From contig OZ037864.1 in the NCBI GenBank assembly GCA_964035575.1, positions 1,178,001-1,242,000 of the forward strand: a DNA stretch of 64,000 nt, given 5' to 3'. Under the pieces are notes generated by a model. It saw only the letters and a program-made list of their open reading frames with translations. It was not told where the DNA came from and searched no databases. The stretch comes from Rhynchopus sp. YZ270_cl-10. Its lineage: Eukaryota; Euglenozoa; Diplonemea; Diplonemida; Diplonemidae. The first letter of the stretch is position 1; each line of letters begins with the position of its first letter. The position numbers were made by a program, and so were the translations under genes. Positions 52,801-63,608 of this stretch are shown here, in pieces.

Positions 52801-55800
52801 AGGCAACACAGCGTTGACGTCGATGATGAAGAAGGCGCTTGGTGTCATTGCAGACCAGCTGTACGAAAGCGACTTCCATTTTTTCTTCGAGTTGGTGCAG
52901 AACGCAGACGACAACACATACCCACCGCATGTTGAGCCAGCACTGCGCTTCCAGCTCGACACAAACTGTGTAGAAATCCTCAACAACGAAGTCGGCTTCA
53001 CCCGCAGCAACGTACGCGCTGTCTGCAAAGTCAACGAATCCACAAAACTCGGAACAGACTCGATCGGACGTAAGGGGATCGGCTTCAAAGCAGTGTTCTC
53101 TGTCACAGACCATCCGCACATCACCTCAAATGGGTTCAACTTCTCCTTTGACAGAAACGCATGCGATCTGGGTTTGGTCATGCCTGTCATCGAACGCAAG
53201 ACACCCATCCCTTCCCACGGAGAGCTTGTCACCTATGCGAAGGGGGTCGAGCTGCAAGGGGACCAATGGGTTACTCGGTTGGCGCTTCCGTTTAAGGAGT
53301 GTTACGTTGGGAACGCTGACTTTTATGAGAGCTGTGGGTCTGGGGCGGACTGTGTGCAGAGCTTGCTGCTGCTGTTTTTGAAGCGTCTGAGGCGTGTTGA
53401 GGTGGAGAACCGTTTGCGTGATGTGCGGCGTGTCTTGGTGCGCACGGACTCTGCTGTTGACCCTGCTGTTGCACTGAAGGTGCAGGACGCGACGCTCTCT
53501 CTACGCTCTCTATCGCAGACGGTGGGTGCGCAGGCTGCGAAGAAGGACACATTCATCGTCTTCGAGAAGACTCTACACATCACCGACCAACCTGCTCTTG
53601 AAGCACGCTTTGGCGCGGATACAGCAGATGAAGTCGCAACCTCCGTTCAGGTAGCCTTCCTTGCCGTCGAAGGCGACGATGTCACAACCAACATCGAAGG
53701 CAACCCGGCCACAGCAGGAAACACCGCAGTCGATGTCTTCCCAATGACGGCCTACCTCCCGACCAACACAAAGCTCTTCAGGTTCGTTCTGCAGGCAGAC
53801 TGGACAGTCAATGCCGCTCGTGACCGTGTTTCCGAATCACACTACTGGAACCGCGCGCTCCGTGAGGAAGTCCCTGCAGTCATCCTTGAGGCATTCGAGG
53901 TGATTGTGCAGTGTGTGTCTGCGGGCAGGCTGGTGGCAGACTACGTCTACCAGATGGTGCCTTCCGACCCTCCACGCGGCGACTGGATGCGTGCCACCAT
54001 CCACACCATTCACAGCAAACTGAGGCATTTCCCTTGTGTGCAGGTCCTTCAAGATGGCGCTGGTACTATTGCATGGGAGGAGCCTGCCAACGTGCTGCTG
54101 CTGCCAGAGGGGTTGGCAGGTGAGCTGGTGCGCCACCTCGTGTCGCCGGCAGACCTGCAGACCTTCCTGCAGAAGCACTTCGTAGACCCGACGGTGCTCT
54201 GTGTGGAGGGGCGGCAGCACCGTGATATGCTGAAGAAGAATCTTGGTGTCAGCGAGTTCTCTGGGGACATGCTGATGGAGGTCTTGGAGCGTATGCACAC
54301 TGCGGGGCGCATTCCGCTTGACTATTCTTGGATTACCCAGGCGATCGCTTGCTTGAAGCTTCTCCTCCCGACTGCGGTCGACCAGGTGCAGCCCTACATG
54401 CAGCGTTTCAGACGCCTGAAACTGATCCCCGTTCTGATCACCGACGCAAAGCAGGACGACGCCCCCTCGGCACTGTCCTCCATCGACGACGGCGACCTCT
54501 ACATCACGCGTGGGGAGGGCTACGCTTTCTTCCGCTACCTCCGCATCGTGGACCCCTTGCTCTGGGAGCGCAAGTCAGAGACGGAGGACAGGGCCTTCAT
54601 GCAGGGTGTGCGTGCCTTCCTCATCAAGGTGGGTGTGAAGAGTTCTGGTGCCGTGGACATCCTAGAGTCGCTGGAGCGTCTCTTCAAGACATGGGAGGCA
54701 GGTGCGGACGACGTCACCCTCGACGATGTGCGTTCCTGCGCGATGTGGCTTGAGGACAACAGTGCGCGTCTTCTGGGCAGCGTACCAGAGCGGTTTGCAG
54801 CAGTGGCAGCGAGCCTCCCGGTTGCATGCACCACGATCCCCAAGAAGGCGCTGGACCTGCACGTGAAGCACAGTGTCGACCCCACGCGTGCAGTGGTGCG
54901 ATGCTGCAAGGATTACATCATTGTCCGCCCCGAATGTGTCGACGTGCTGCATGCCCAACGCAGAAGCACCGTGGTGTCGGAGCTGGCTGCCGACGTGCAG
55001 TTCCTCACAGCGCACTCTGCGTACAATGAGAAGAGGTATCCTGAGGGTGCACTCTCCCGGGCAGGTCTGGTGCACGGGCTTGTGAAGCTGCGTCGTGTGC
55101 GCAGCAGCAAATCTGAAGCATGGGTAGAGCGGTACCGCAGTGTGCAGGAAGCGAACGCAGCTGTCTGTGTGGACCTGCCAGGCATGTCTGCAGCGCTGCC
55201 GCTGTGGGCCACAACGGCACCGTTGCTGCTCAAGGACGACACCGTGGCGCCGAACCTTGCTGTTCTCTTCGAGGTCATGGGCGATGTCGATCATTGGTCG
55301 ACACGCCCTGAACGTGCACAGCTCATGTTTGCAGAGTTTGTGTGCGAGCTCCTCTCTGACCCGCTCTACAAGGATAGCTACTTCACAAAGCTCTCGTACG
55401 TGCCGGACCTGACGGCGGTCGAGGGCAAGGTGTCTACAGAGGACGACCGTCGCCTCAGCACAACGGGCTACCCGTCGTCCCTGCACCTGCTGCTTGCGTC
55501 GCATAGATGGGTGCTGAACGCTGCAGGCAAGCTGCACCACCCCAACACACTCTTCTTCGCTACGCAGGACGTGGAGCAGTACCTCGGCGACACAAAGGAC
55601 ATCGTGTGGCGCTTCGACGCTGCCGTCGCGAACAAGCTCACACGGCAGCGTCTCGCCGTCCCCCAAGAGGCCGATGTCGGGCAGCTTCTTGCCCTCCTCG
55701 GTGTGCAGAGTGAGGTCACCGCCGCACGCCTTGTCCACGAGCTGCAGACGTGGATGAAGCGCGACGAATTCACCAGCAGCGGCGAACATATGACACGTGT

Positions 55801-58800
55801 CCTGAAGCGCGTTGGCGGCAAGAACTTTGCCAAAATCTGGGTTCCGTCAGACCGTCGCCCCCCGGACCAGGGCAATGAGGCACAACCTGTGAAGGGTTTC
55901 TGGTACAAGCCTGATGAGTGCTTTGTGAAGGGAGGGGTGGATGCGTTCCTTGACTGGGCGAGCAGCAACCTGCGCTTTGTTGGGTTCGTCTACAAGCGCT
56001 GCGGGCACGAGCTGGGTGACGCGGGTGTGCAGCAGTTTGCTCCTTGGGAGGACCAGGTGCGCTGTCTCGCCACCATTGCGAAGAACCGCCTCAAGCTTGA
56101 AAAGTACTCTCGCGGGCGGAACGACATTATGGAACTGATTTCCAAGCATCTCGAGGACATACTCGTCTACAAAGACGAGATCACTGAGGCCGGACTCGAC
56201 GCGCTCAAGACCAGCGACATCTGGTACACCACAGGCCGCGCCTTTGCGTCAACATCAAAAACTACAGTTCTCTTCAACGACCTGGCCACACCTTCAGAAA
56301 ACATGCTCAAAAAGCTTCCGAAGAAGTTTTGCGTCCTGGACCACAACTTCGATGTTGCGCTGCGCCCCTTTTTGGAGACTCTTGGCATGCGACCACTGTC
56401 ATCGGTTGTTGTCGAAACTAGGAAGGCACCTGAAGCGACGCTGACCTGGTCTGAACGCACTGTGTACGACTATTCTTGGCGCGCACTCATCCGCGAGCTG
56501 GACAGCATTCTTGCAGAGCTCGAGGACCCTGACTTGGTTGCCGCTGTTGCCGCTGAGAACGTACTGTCTGCGGACCTTGCTGTGAAGTACGTGGAGTACA
56601 TCACCATTGGGCACGCCATTGAAGGTGGCGAGCACCTTGACGGCGAGCTTGCGTCGTTCCCTCACTACTATGAGGCTGGGAAGCAGGTCTTCTCCTTGGC
56701 GACGACTGAAGGGGGCAAGCCTTTGGGCTATGCAGGAGTGCTGCGCCGCTTTGGGGAAGGTCTGTTCGCTGTTCTGCCATGTCTAGCGGAGCATCGTGTC
56801 CTCCGTGACAGCTTCGAAGACAGCATCGCAAAGTTGGTCGGCCTCCACTTCAACGCAGAGGATGAAACCCTCAGCGATGAAGCTGCAGCCCGCTTTGTCA
56901 CCTCCGCACCTCTCCCCATCTTAGCAAAGGTCTTCTCACACCATCACGACGTTATCGCAGACGTTCCTGGAGTTGTACCCCTTCTTGACCCGAGAGATAT
57001 CAGAATAATCAGCGACATTCCTCAGGCAGTCGACGAAACCGAGCACCTCTACGGCTGGATCACAGAACAGCTTGCCGCACACACCGCCAGCGGCATTACA
57101 AAGGATCTGCCCGCTGAGATATCAACGGCATTTTCCGCATTCTTTACCTCCTTTTCATTTGCACACCGTCCGGAACTTTGCGTACAGGAACGAGGACTTG
57201 CGGGAGACTTCCGCCTTGGGCATAAGGTGAGACATTCGGGTGTCGACCTGCAAGGGAAGGTGTGCAGATTCGCGACACCCAACTCTGCACAGGACACAGC
57301 AGACATGGTAGGGGCCATCCTCGAGGACGCTATGCAGTATGTCTTCACGGAGATGGACGTGAACAGCGTTGTGTCCTATGTACAGCAATACCTGAAGGCA
57401 GATGAGGCAAGGCTTGAGGCGGTGGTGTCTGCGAAGGATGCTTGCCTCAACACACTGAGTGAAGGCACTACACTCAAAGACGTCGTATTTGACGTCAAAA
57501 AGCTGGCAACCACTGTAGGTGCAACGTCGTTCGCGACAATCCCGAAGCAATACCTTCGACACTATGAGAATGAAGCCGAGGCCATCGCAGAGAGAAAGAA
57601 GCAGGTCAAAGAGAAGCGCGAGCGAGAACGCCAGCAGGATGAGGAAAAGAAACAGGCCCGCGCGGAGCGTCCGAAAAACACATATGACCCTTCAAACGCA
57701 GCTACCTCTTTTGGTCGGCACAGTGCAAGACCTGGTGGTGATTCTCACGGTGATGTTACAGCAGAAATGGTAGAGGCTGCGAAGGAACGTCGTAAGAACT
57801 GGCCAGAGTTTGAGATCCCTGCTGACAAATCGTTTCACCACTCTGCAGACTTTATGGGACCAAAGGAAGGTTTTGCGTTTGAAAACGGTCCTGAAGGGAT
57901 GGGATACTACCGTGAAGGTGCTGCTGTGGCACCCATCCCAAAATGCGTCGACGCCATTCCAACCGCTATTCTCCCGGACAGCTCTGACGAAGAATCGGAC
58001 ACACCACAGACAAGCCCTACACCTATTGTCACAGAGGCTATGCCAGCCGAGGCAAGACAGTTTCAACCACGCACCCAAGAGAGGGACAGCACCTTTATCA
58101 GACTGGATCCTTACAAGCATGAGGACAGCGGATCCGGCCGCATGGGGGAGGAGCAGATCTTTAAATACATTACCAAGGAGCTGGAGACGGCGACACCTAT
58201 TGAAGGGGATTCGCGGAACTGGAATGACCCGAACCGGAAGTTGATAAACTGGGTGAACGCGGAGGGCGAGTCGTACATGCCGTGCGACATCACGCGAGGT
58301 GTGCCTGCGGATGTCTTCGCTGCAGCCCTGCGCTACCCCAAGGATGAGCAGGGAAGCGTGTTGCTCGCTCTCGTCCGGGACTACCCCTGGCTGGAGGTAA
58401 TAGAAGTCAAGACTGCACGCCAAAACAAACTCGTCCTAGAGGTGTCTCCCAGGGAGCTGGAGATGGCGCAGATCCTCAAAGAGCGTTTCGTGCTGTACCA
58501 TCTCTCCCGCACTGCGTCTGAGGCTCCCCTTCTTCGTAGGGTATGTGCAGAAGGGAAAATGGGGTTATATTTTAGATATGATTGTGTTTAGCTTTTTTTT
58601 AGAAAAGTGTTGAGGCTGACTATTTTGACAGTGTGTTTTTGTGGTTGTACTTCCAGATTTTATGTTTCAATTTAAAAAAAAAACCCTCATCAACAGTTCT
58701 ACGACCCACTAGCCTATGCAGGGTCCGGAGTCCTGCAGCTTTTGATCGCCATTGCAGAGCAAAGTGTTGGTACGGTGGCAATCGAAGCAGCAGAAGAAGC

Positions 58801-58816
58801 GGATGAAGAAGAGTAA
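49864..58816 (+). CDS. Giant NO VEIN/sacsin-type GHKL ATPase protein, three exons
   Basis: Exons 49864-50317, 50397-58540 and 58697-58816 encode about 2905 aa. Introns of 79 and 156 nt start GTATGC/GTATGT and end CAG; frame is kept. The ATG follows a tract closed by CAG at 49822-49824. The N-terminus is Gly/Arg/Gln/His-rich and probably disordered. A Hsp90-like ATPase (GHKL) domain lies at about 950-1200: FELVQNADDN (Asn987), LNNEVGF, and GRKGIGFKAVF near 1040. This is the domain shared by sacsin and plant NO VEIN. A long helical region follows. Near 2560 is a Lys/Glu/Arg-rich coiled coil (RKKQVKEKRERERQQDEE). Residues about 2725-2860 match the NO VEIN C-terminal domain (RMGEEQIFKYI, INWVNAEGESYMPCDI, WLEVIEVKTARQNKL), a restriction-endonuclease-like fold in my reading. 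Exon 3 ends in an acidic AEEADEEE. A chaperone-like or nucleic-acid role is inferred only. Confidence 0.88.
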
Positions 58817-58830
58817 GTAAATTTTGTATC

Positions 58831-58876
58831 GTGGAGTGCATCCTCGGGTGTCCACACTAATACAACCAAGTTTTCA
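58831..58876 (+). repeat. Second-family hairpin (CACTAATAC tail)
   Basis: GTGGAGTGCATCCTCGGGTG is followed by TCCACACTAATACAACC and AAGTTTTC. The CATCC/GGGTG stem surrounds a TC loop. Confidence 0.65.
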
Positions 58877-58950
58877 AAAAAAAGGAAAAAAAAAAAAGAA
58901 AAAGTGGGGGACGAGCAGTTGTTGCTGACAATAATGATAATAAATAGCAA

Positions 58951-58997
58951 AAGTGGAGCGCATCCTCGGGGTGTCTACACTAATACAACAATTTTTT
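58951..58997 (+). repeat. Second-family hairpin (CACTAATAC tail)
   Basis: AGTGGAGCGCATCCTCGGGG is followed by TGTCTACACTAATACAAC, about 120 bp after the previous copy and in the same orientation. One extra G is present in the 3' strand of the stem. Confidence 0.6.
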
Positions 58998-59033
58998 CAA
59001 AACAAAAAAGGGGATGGTTTTGCATCGATGCGT

Positions 59034-59064
59034 GATGTGTGCACGAGAAGCACACATTTTTCAG
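59034..59064 (+). repeat. Oriented hairpin motif, GTGTGC/GCACAC stem
   Basis: GAT, then GTGTGC (59037-59042), loop ACGAGAA, and GCACAC (59050-59055), followed by ATTTTTCAG. It is the best-paired copy of the GTGTGC subfamily. Confidence 0.65.
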
Positions 59065-59543
59065 CGTCTATAGCGTTTCAATTAAGTAAAAAAATGTAAA
59101 AAAAAAGGGGTGAGGGGATATTGCCTGTTCCCCTTTTCACACCGCGGCTTGACAAAGCTGTGGAAAATCCAGTGTCTGTTATCTGCAGAGCACTGTCAAC
59201 ATCACTTTTTTGTTGTTGTTGCTGTTGGCACTGCCAGTAGAAGAAGAAAAAGAATGTGCGAGTAAAAAAACATCATGAAGCAGAACGGAAAATGTACTGC
59301 AGTTGGGAAAAAAAGAATCGATACAAAAGGCTGACAACATTGAGCGCAGAACACACACCTCTCTCTTTGGTGGTTGATTTTGATACAAAAAAACGCGAAA
59401 ACAAAACAAAAAGCACATCCCCCTCCCCCATCCCACCTTTGCTACAACAATCATATCTCTCCTCCTCCTCCCCCTCCCAGCCATGCTCCACACTTCCTCA
59501 CTACCTCCAACAGTACCCTACACAAAACCCATATTGGGTCGCG

Positions 59544-61218
59544 ATGGGGTGTTCCGAGAGCACACCGAAAGGTGGGAAGAAGGGGACAGCGCCTGTACGG
59601 CGGCAGCAGAAGGAGCAGTCCCCGAAGAACTCCGCGCAGGACGTGCAGGAGAAGGTGACGGAGCCTGCTGCCACTGCCACTGCCCCGCCCAGCCCGCCCC
59701 CACCCAACAACGCGACGCCGGACAACCAGAAGATCCCCCCCGCAGACAAGATCCCACCCAGCGTACGAAGTAATGATGACGAGCTGTTTGACCGCTCCAT
59801 CAAATCCTTAGCACGCTCCCGCGGGGGCTCCAGAACACGCAGCCCTAAGGACGGCCACCTCGACATCCGCTCCATGTCCAGCGAAGACACCTCCCAGTTC
59901 GCACTCAACGCCAGCACAGGCGGGTTGGTACGGTGCGCAACCCTCAATATGTCCTTCTCCCACGGCTCTCCTCAAGGCGGCTCCAAGCCCCAGGTGCCCC
60001 CCTCCGTCCAAGCAGTGAAGCAGATTGTAGGTGACAAAGCAATGATCGACTCTTTAGAGGAGACAGCACGGCTGCAGCGAGATCCGATGCCGCCAGCAAT
60101 GCTTGGGGAGGGGCTCAACGGGGCGGCAAGCCCGATCTCGGAGAAGTCGACACATAGCATAACAGTGTCGATTCCACGTCTGCCGCCGCAGGCAAGCAGC
60201 TGTGGCGGGTCGGGGCTGATTGATGTGCAGCAGATCCTGTCGGGCTCGGAGAGTGACGACATCATTGCAACAGAGTCTGGGTCGGAGTCAAACGAAATCC
60301 ACCGAGATAAGAGCATCAGCAAGTCCGAAGGAGGCGGGCGCAGCAACCTCCTCTCCCCAGAGCCTTCAGGCAACCTCTACCTCGCCTCGAGCAAGAGCTT
60401 GCTCCGTCTGCGCAGTCTCAGGCAGACCAGCCACGCAATGTCCTTCACAACAGACTTCCTCGCAAAATCGCACAACGGCGGGCAGTATATGCTCAAGATC
60501 ACTGCGTGCGACGCAGAACCCACTAAGGTATGCATTTGTTTTAGCAACCCCCCCACAATCAACCAATACAGCGCAAAGAGATTGACACACTGCAAGGCAA
60601 CTGGGAGGACCTCCAGCGCAATTATTGGACAGTCAAGGTATGGCAGAATCCCCCCCCTCATATGAAGCACACACTTCAACGTTATGGCCACCTTCAATTT
60701 TTCCAATCTCTGACTAATCTTAGGTTTCATCAAAGTATTTTCATTTTTTTTACACACCATCAACCCCACTTTTTTTTTCCACCTCCTTCAGGAACGCAAG
60801 GCTCTGGTCAACATGCGTGATACCAACGAAAAGGTGGAGTACCTGCTGGAGGACAGCAAGGACTACAACAGCCTTGGGAAGGTGACGTTGATAGGTGAGA
60901 AGGTGGTTCGCCACGAGTGGTCGCAGATTGTGTGGAGCGACGGAGACGAGTGGCAGCAGGTGTGGGATAACGACGTAGAGGTGGATGTTTACTATGGGGA
61001 GGAGGAGGGGTGGTTTGCAGGGCGCATCAAGTCTCGTGGTGAGGAGGGTCTTTATGTAGTGCTCTTCGAGGATGGCGAGGTATGTCAAAATGTCGTATCA
61101 TTATTTCATATTATTCTGTTCACAGACCGCAACCGATGTCGAAGGTGCGCATATGCGTGACAGAGAAACAAGCCCACTCCAAGGCATTTACCTTATGCCG
61201 CCAGAGAACCCATACTAA
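59544..61218 (+). CDS. Putative N-myristoylated protein with Tudor/SH3-like C-terminal domain, four exons
   Basis: Exons 59544-60527, 60572-60637, 60792-61079 and 61126-61218 encode 476 aa. Introns of 44, 154 and 46 nt start GTATG, end CAG and are all in phase 0. The start MGCSESTPKGGKK is a strong myristoylation plus palmitoylation signal (Gly2, Cys3), so the protein is probably tethered to membranes. The frame continues upstream, but that would bury the signal. Residues about 20-300 are Pro/Ser-rich and low complexity, with many Ser-Asp/Glu sites. Exon 2 and the start of exon 3 form a helix (EIDTLQGNWEDLQRNYW). The last third contains GEKVVRHEWSQIVW and DVYYGEEEGWFAGRIKSRGE, then YVVLFEDGE, the pattern of a Tudor/agenet or SH3-like barrel. 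Partner and pathway are unknown. Confidence 0.78.
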
Positions 61219-62300
61219 GGCGGGGATGTGCGATGTGACATAGAATGTGCGATGTGGCATAGAATGTCTTTCAAAGCAGCTCCCTTTCCCCGTTCCAGCA
61301 AAAATGAGACTTTTAGATGGTATAATATGCACAGCGAGAGAGGGGGGTTTTTTGTGGCTAGCATTTCCTTGGCTTTCTTTTCAGCCGTCTCTCTGTGTTG
61401 TGTTGCGTGTGCCGGGAGGAGGTAGTTCACACCCAGACAAAAGAAAGCCATGCTGCCCAAGGCAGAACAAAAAAAGAACGTGAACTAGTAAACTCCAGTA
61501 AAAAAAAAGAGGGTGCGCAATATCAAAACAATAGAAGAAAAAAACAGTCTCTCTTATCATGGGTTCTTTTTGGGTGGGGTGGGTGTGTGTGGGGGAGGGA
61601 GGGGGGTTGTGGCGTTTTATATAAGTGGATGGGAGTGTATCAGCAATGTGCAGTGTACGCAAAGATGCCTGGGGGTGTTGGGAATCTGTCCTAATTGCTT
61701 GGCATTCTCGACGTTAGTGTCCCCCCATAAAAAAATCCTATTTACGGACACAGTATAAAAAGAACGCAAAACTCCCCTTTCCCATTTGTGTCGGTGTGGT
61801 TCGTTTAGCGCTCTGCTGTTTGAATTGTGGAGTGTGAGTCAGTGTGGTGGGCGAGGGGGGGTTTTTTTTGTTGAAAGGAAATGTTCCTCTCAGTTTTTTT
61901 AGTTTTCAATTTTTAAAAAATATTTTTTTTTGGAAAAAGCCCTTCTGGCATCCCCCAATTTTTTATTTTTATCCTCCTTTTTTTTTGGGTGATTAAACTG
62001 CTGCTTGGGTGCAACTTTACCAATTTTCTCTCTTTTATAGTTTTTCTGTTATGATGGACGCACAGGCTTCCTTGTAGGGGGCAGGTTTTGTTTGGGACGT
62101 CAATTTCCAGAAAACGTTTAAAAAAAATTTTTTATTATGATTTGTGGCTGGTGTCGCGCTGCCTATTCGAGCTACCAAAGGTAAAGAGAGATTTGCCCAT
62201 AGAGCACAAACGGGGCCATATTTCCCCCTCCACTCCAGTCCTTTTCGATGCGTTGTACTAGTGTGACCCATCTTTTTTTCCAAGTTTCTTTAAACAAAAC

Positions 62301-62331
62301 AGTGCAGTTCATCTTCAGATGTCTACACTAA
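62301..62331 (+). repeat. Second-family hairpin with covarying stem CATCT/AGATG
   Basis: AGTGCAGTTCATCTTCAGAT is followed by GTCTACACTAAAA. Relative to CATCC/GGGTG, both sides of the inner stem changed and pairing is kept. Confidence 0.6.
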
Positions 62332-62955
62332 AAAAAAAAATCTCAAGTATCCCACTCCCCCTTTTAGATATCACCATCATTTCTTTTGGGTTTTTTTTCA
62401 TTTTCGTTTTCTTTTCATAGGTGACTGAGCAGAGGCTAATATTCATCTCAACTTTTTTTTTATATTCCTTTCCCACCTTGAAACACGTGGTGTGCCTGAG
62501 GCCCATTCATCTTTCAAGGTTTCTTTAAGTAGTTTCGTCGTTCTTTGTTTTTTTTTTTGAATTTTGTAGGGCTTCATCATACGAAAACAGGGATGCTGCG
62601 ATTTGCAACCAGGTGTCATAAGGGCCCTGGTGTTGTCTGGTTTTATGATGTATTCAATTGGTAGTTTATGTGTGTGTACAAACGAATGCACACTCATCTT
62701 ACCAGTGCTCTTTGCTGTTTTGGTGTGGCTGGATGGGGGGTGCACAAAATACGCAAGAAGTGCGCAGGAAGTGCGAATACACCCCCCTTCAGTTACACCA
62801 TTTTTGGATTTTTTTTTTTTTTTTTGTGCCCACCTGATAAGGCTTTTCCGTGTTTCAACTTCACTGTGTATTTTGTTTTCTCCCACAAAAATTTGGGAGA
62901 AAGCCCTTTGGTCTGCGTGCGTGAAAAAACCATTTTGGGGGGGGTAGGGGGTTAT

Positions 62956-62999
62956 AGTGGAGATGCTCCTCGGGTATCTGCACTCATACCAAGTTTTCA
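62956..62999 (+). repeat. Second-family hairpin, diverged
   Basis: AGTGGAGATGCTCCTCGGGT is followed by ATCTGCACTCATACCAAG. It is preceded by a G-run and TAGGGGGTTAT shared with the copy at 63120. Confidence 0.55.
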
Positions 63000-63119
63000 G
63001 AAAAAAAGGGGGGGGAAACCCCCAAGGTGTTCTGTGTGTAGCATGTCCAAGCCCAACTCCCGCATTCTTCGAAAATTGCTTCAGAGAAAAAAGACTTTGG
63101 GGGGGGGGTAGGGGGTTAT

Positions 63120-63166
63120 AGTGGAGTCCATCCTTGGGTGTCTACACTAATACAACCAAGTTTTCA
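63120..63166 (+). repeat. Second-family hairpin (CACTAATAC tail)
   Basis: AGTGGAGTCCATCCTTGGGT is followed by GTCTACACTAATACAACC and AAGTTTTC. It is one of the most complete copies. Confidence 0.65.
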
Positions 63167-63570
63167 AAAAAAAGACAAAAGCCATCTCTGTCTGTTTGCT
63201 CAGATTGTTTCAGTTGGCTGGAGGTGTATTTGTCCTTTTTTTTTCCCCCCTAAACCCGTAAAACCCATTATGGGGTCTACGAGTATTGCAAATCACAGAC
63301 GAAGTCGGGTGAAGTTAAGGTTAATGAAAAAGGTAACACTTTTTGTCTGCTTCCAACGAGAATCTCGGCGAGCGGGTGAGGGAGGGAGGGAATGACGGGC
63401 CAGGTTAGGAGCAGGCTAAAAAAGGGGGGGTATCGAGGATACCAAATAAACCCAAACCTGATGTTTTATCCCTTTATTTGTGTTCAGGGATTTGTTCAAT
63501 GCCTCACACTGCGAGGCCAGGCTCATTTTGCGCACTTTTTTCTTTTTTCTTTTTTATTATTTTTTTTTTC

Positions 63571-63608
63571 AAGGTGGCTAAGGCACATGATGCTTAGGTT
63601 CATCTTAA
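63571..63608 (+). repeat. Oriented hairpin motif, CTAAG/CTTAG stem
   Basis: AAGGTGG, then CTAAG (63578-63582), a 10-nt loop and CTTAG (63593-63597), then GTTCATCTTAACATATC and a pyrimidine tract. TGCCTGCATCC follows about 177 bp downstream. Confidence 0.7.

Larger units (their letters stand above)
58817..59543. other. Spacer between the giant gene and the MGCSES gene
   Basis: Two second-family hairpins lie at 58831-58876 (15 nt after the stop codon) and 58951-58997, and a first-family hairpin at 59034-59064. A C/T tract closed by CAG at 59478-59480 lies 63 nt before the next ATG. No gene is seen. Confidence 0.6.

Noticed and set aside
904-63608. Hairpin motifs as tRNA-derived SINEs, because GGTTCATC resembles a B box
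   Set aside because: No A box at the right distance, no 3' tail or target duplications, and the constant orientation argues against a SINE.
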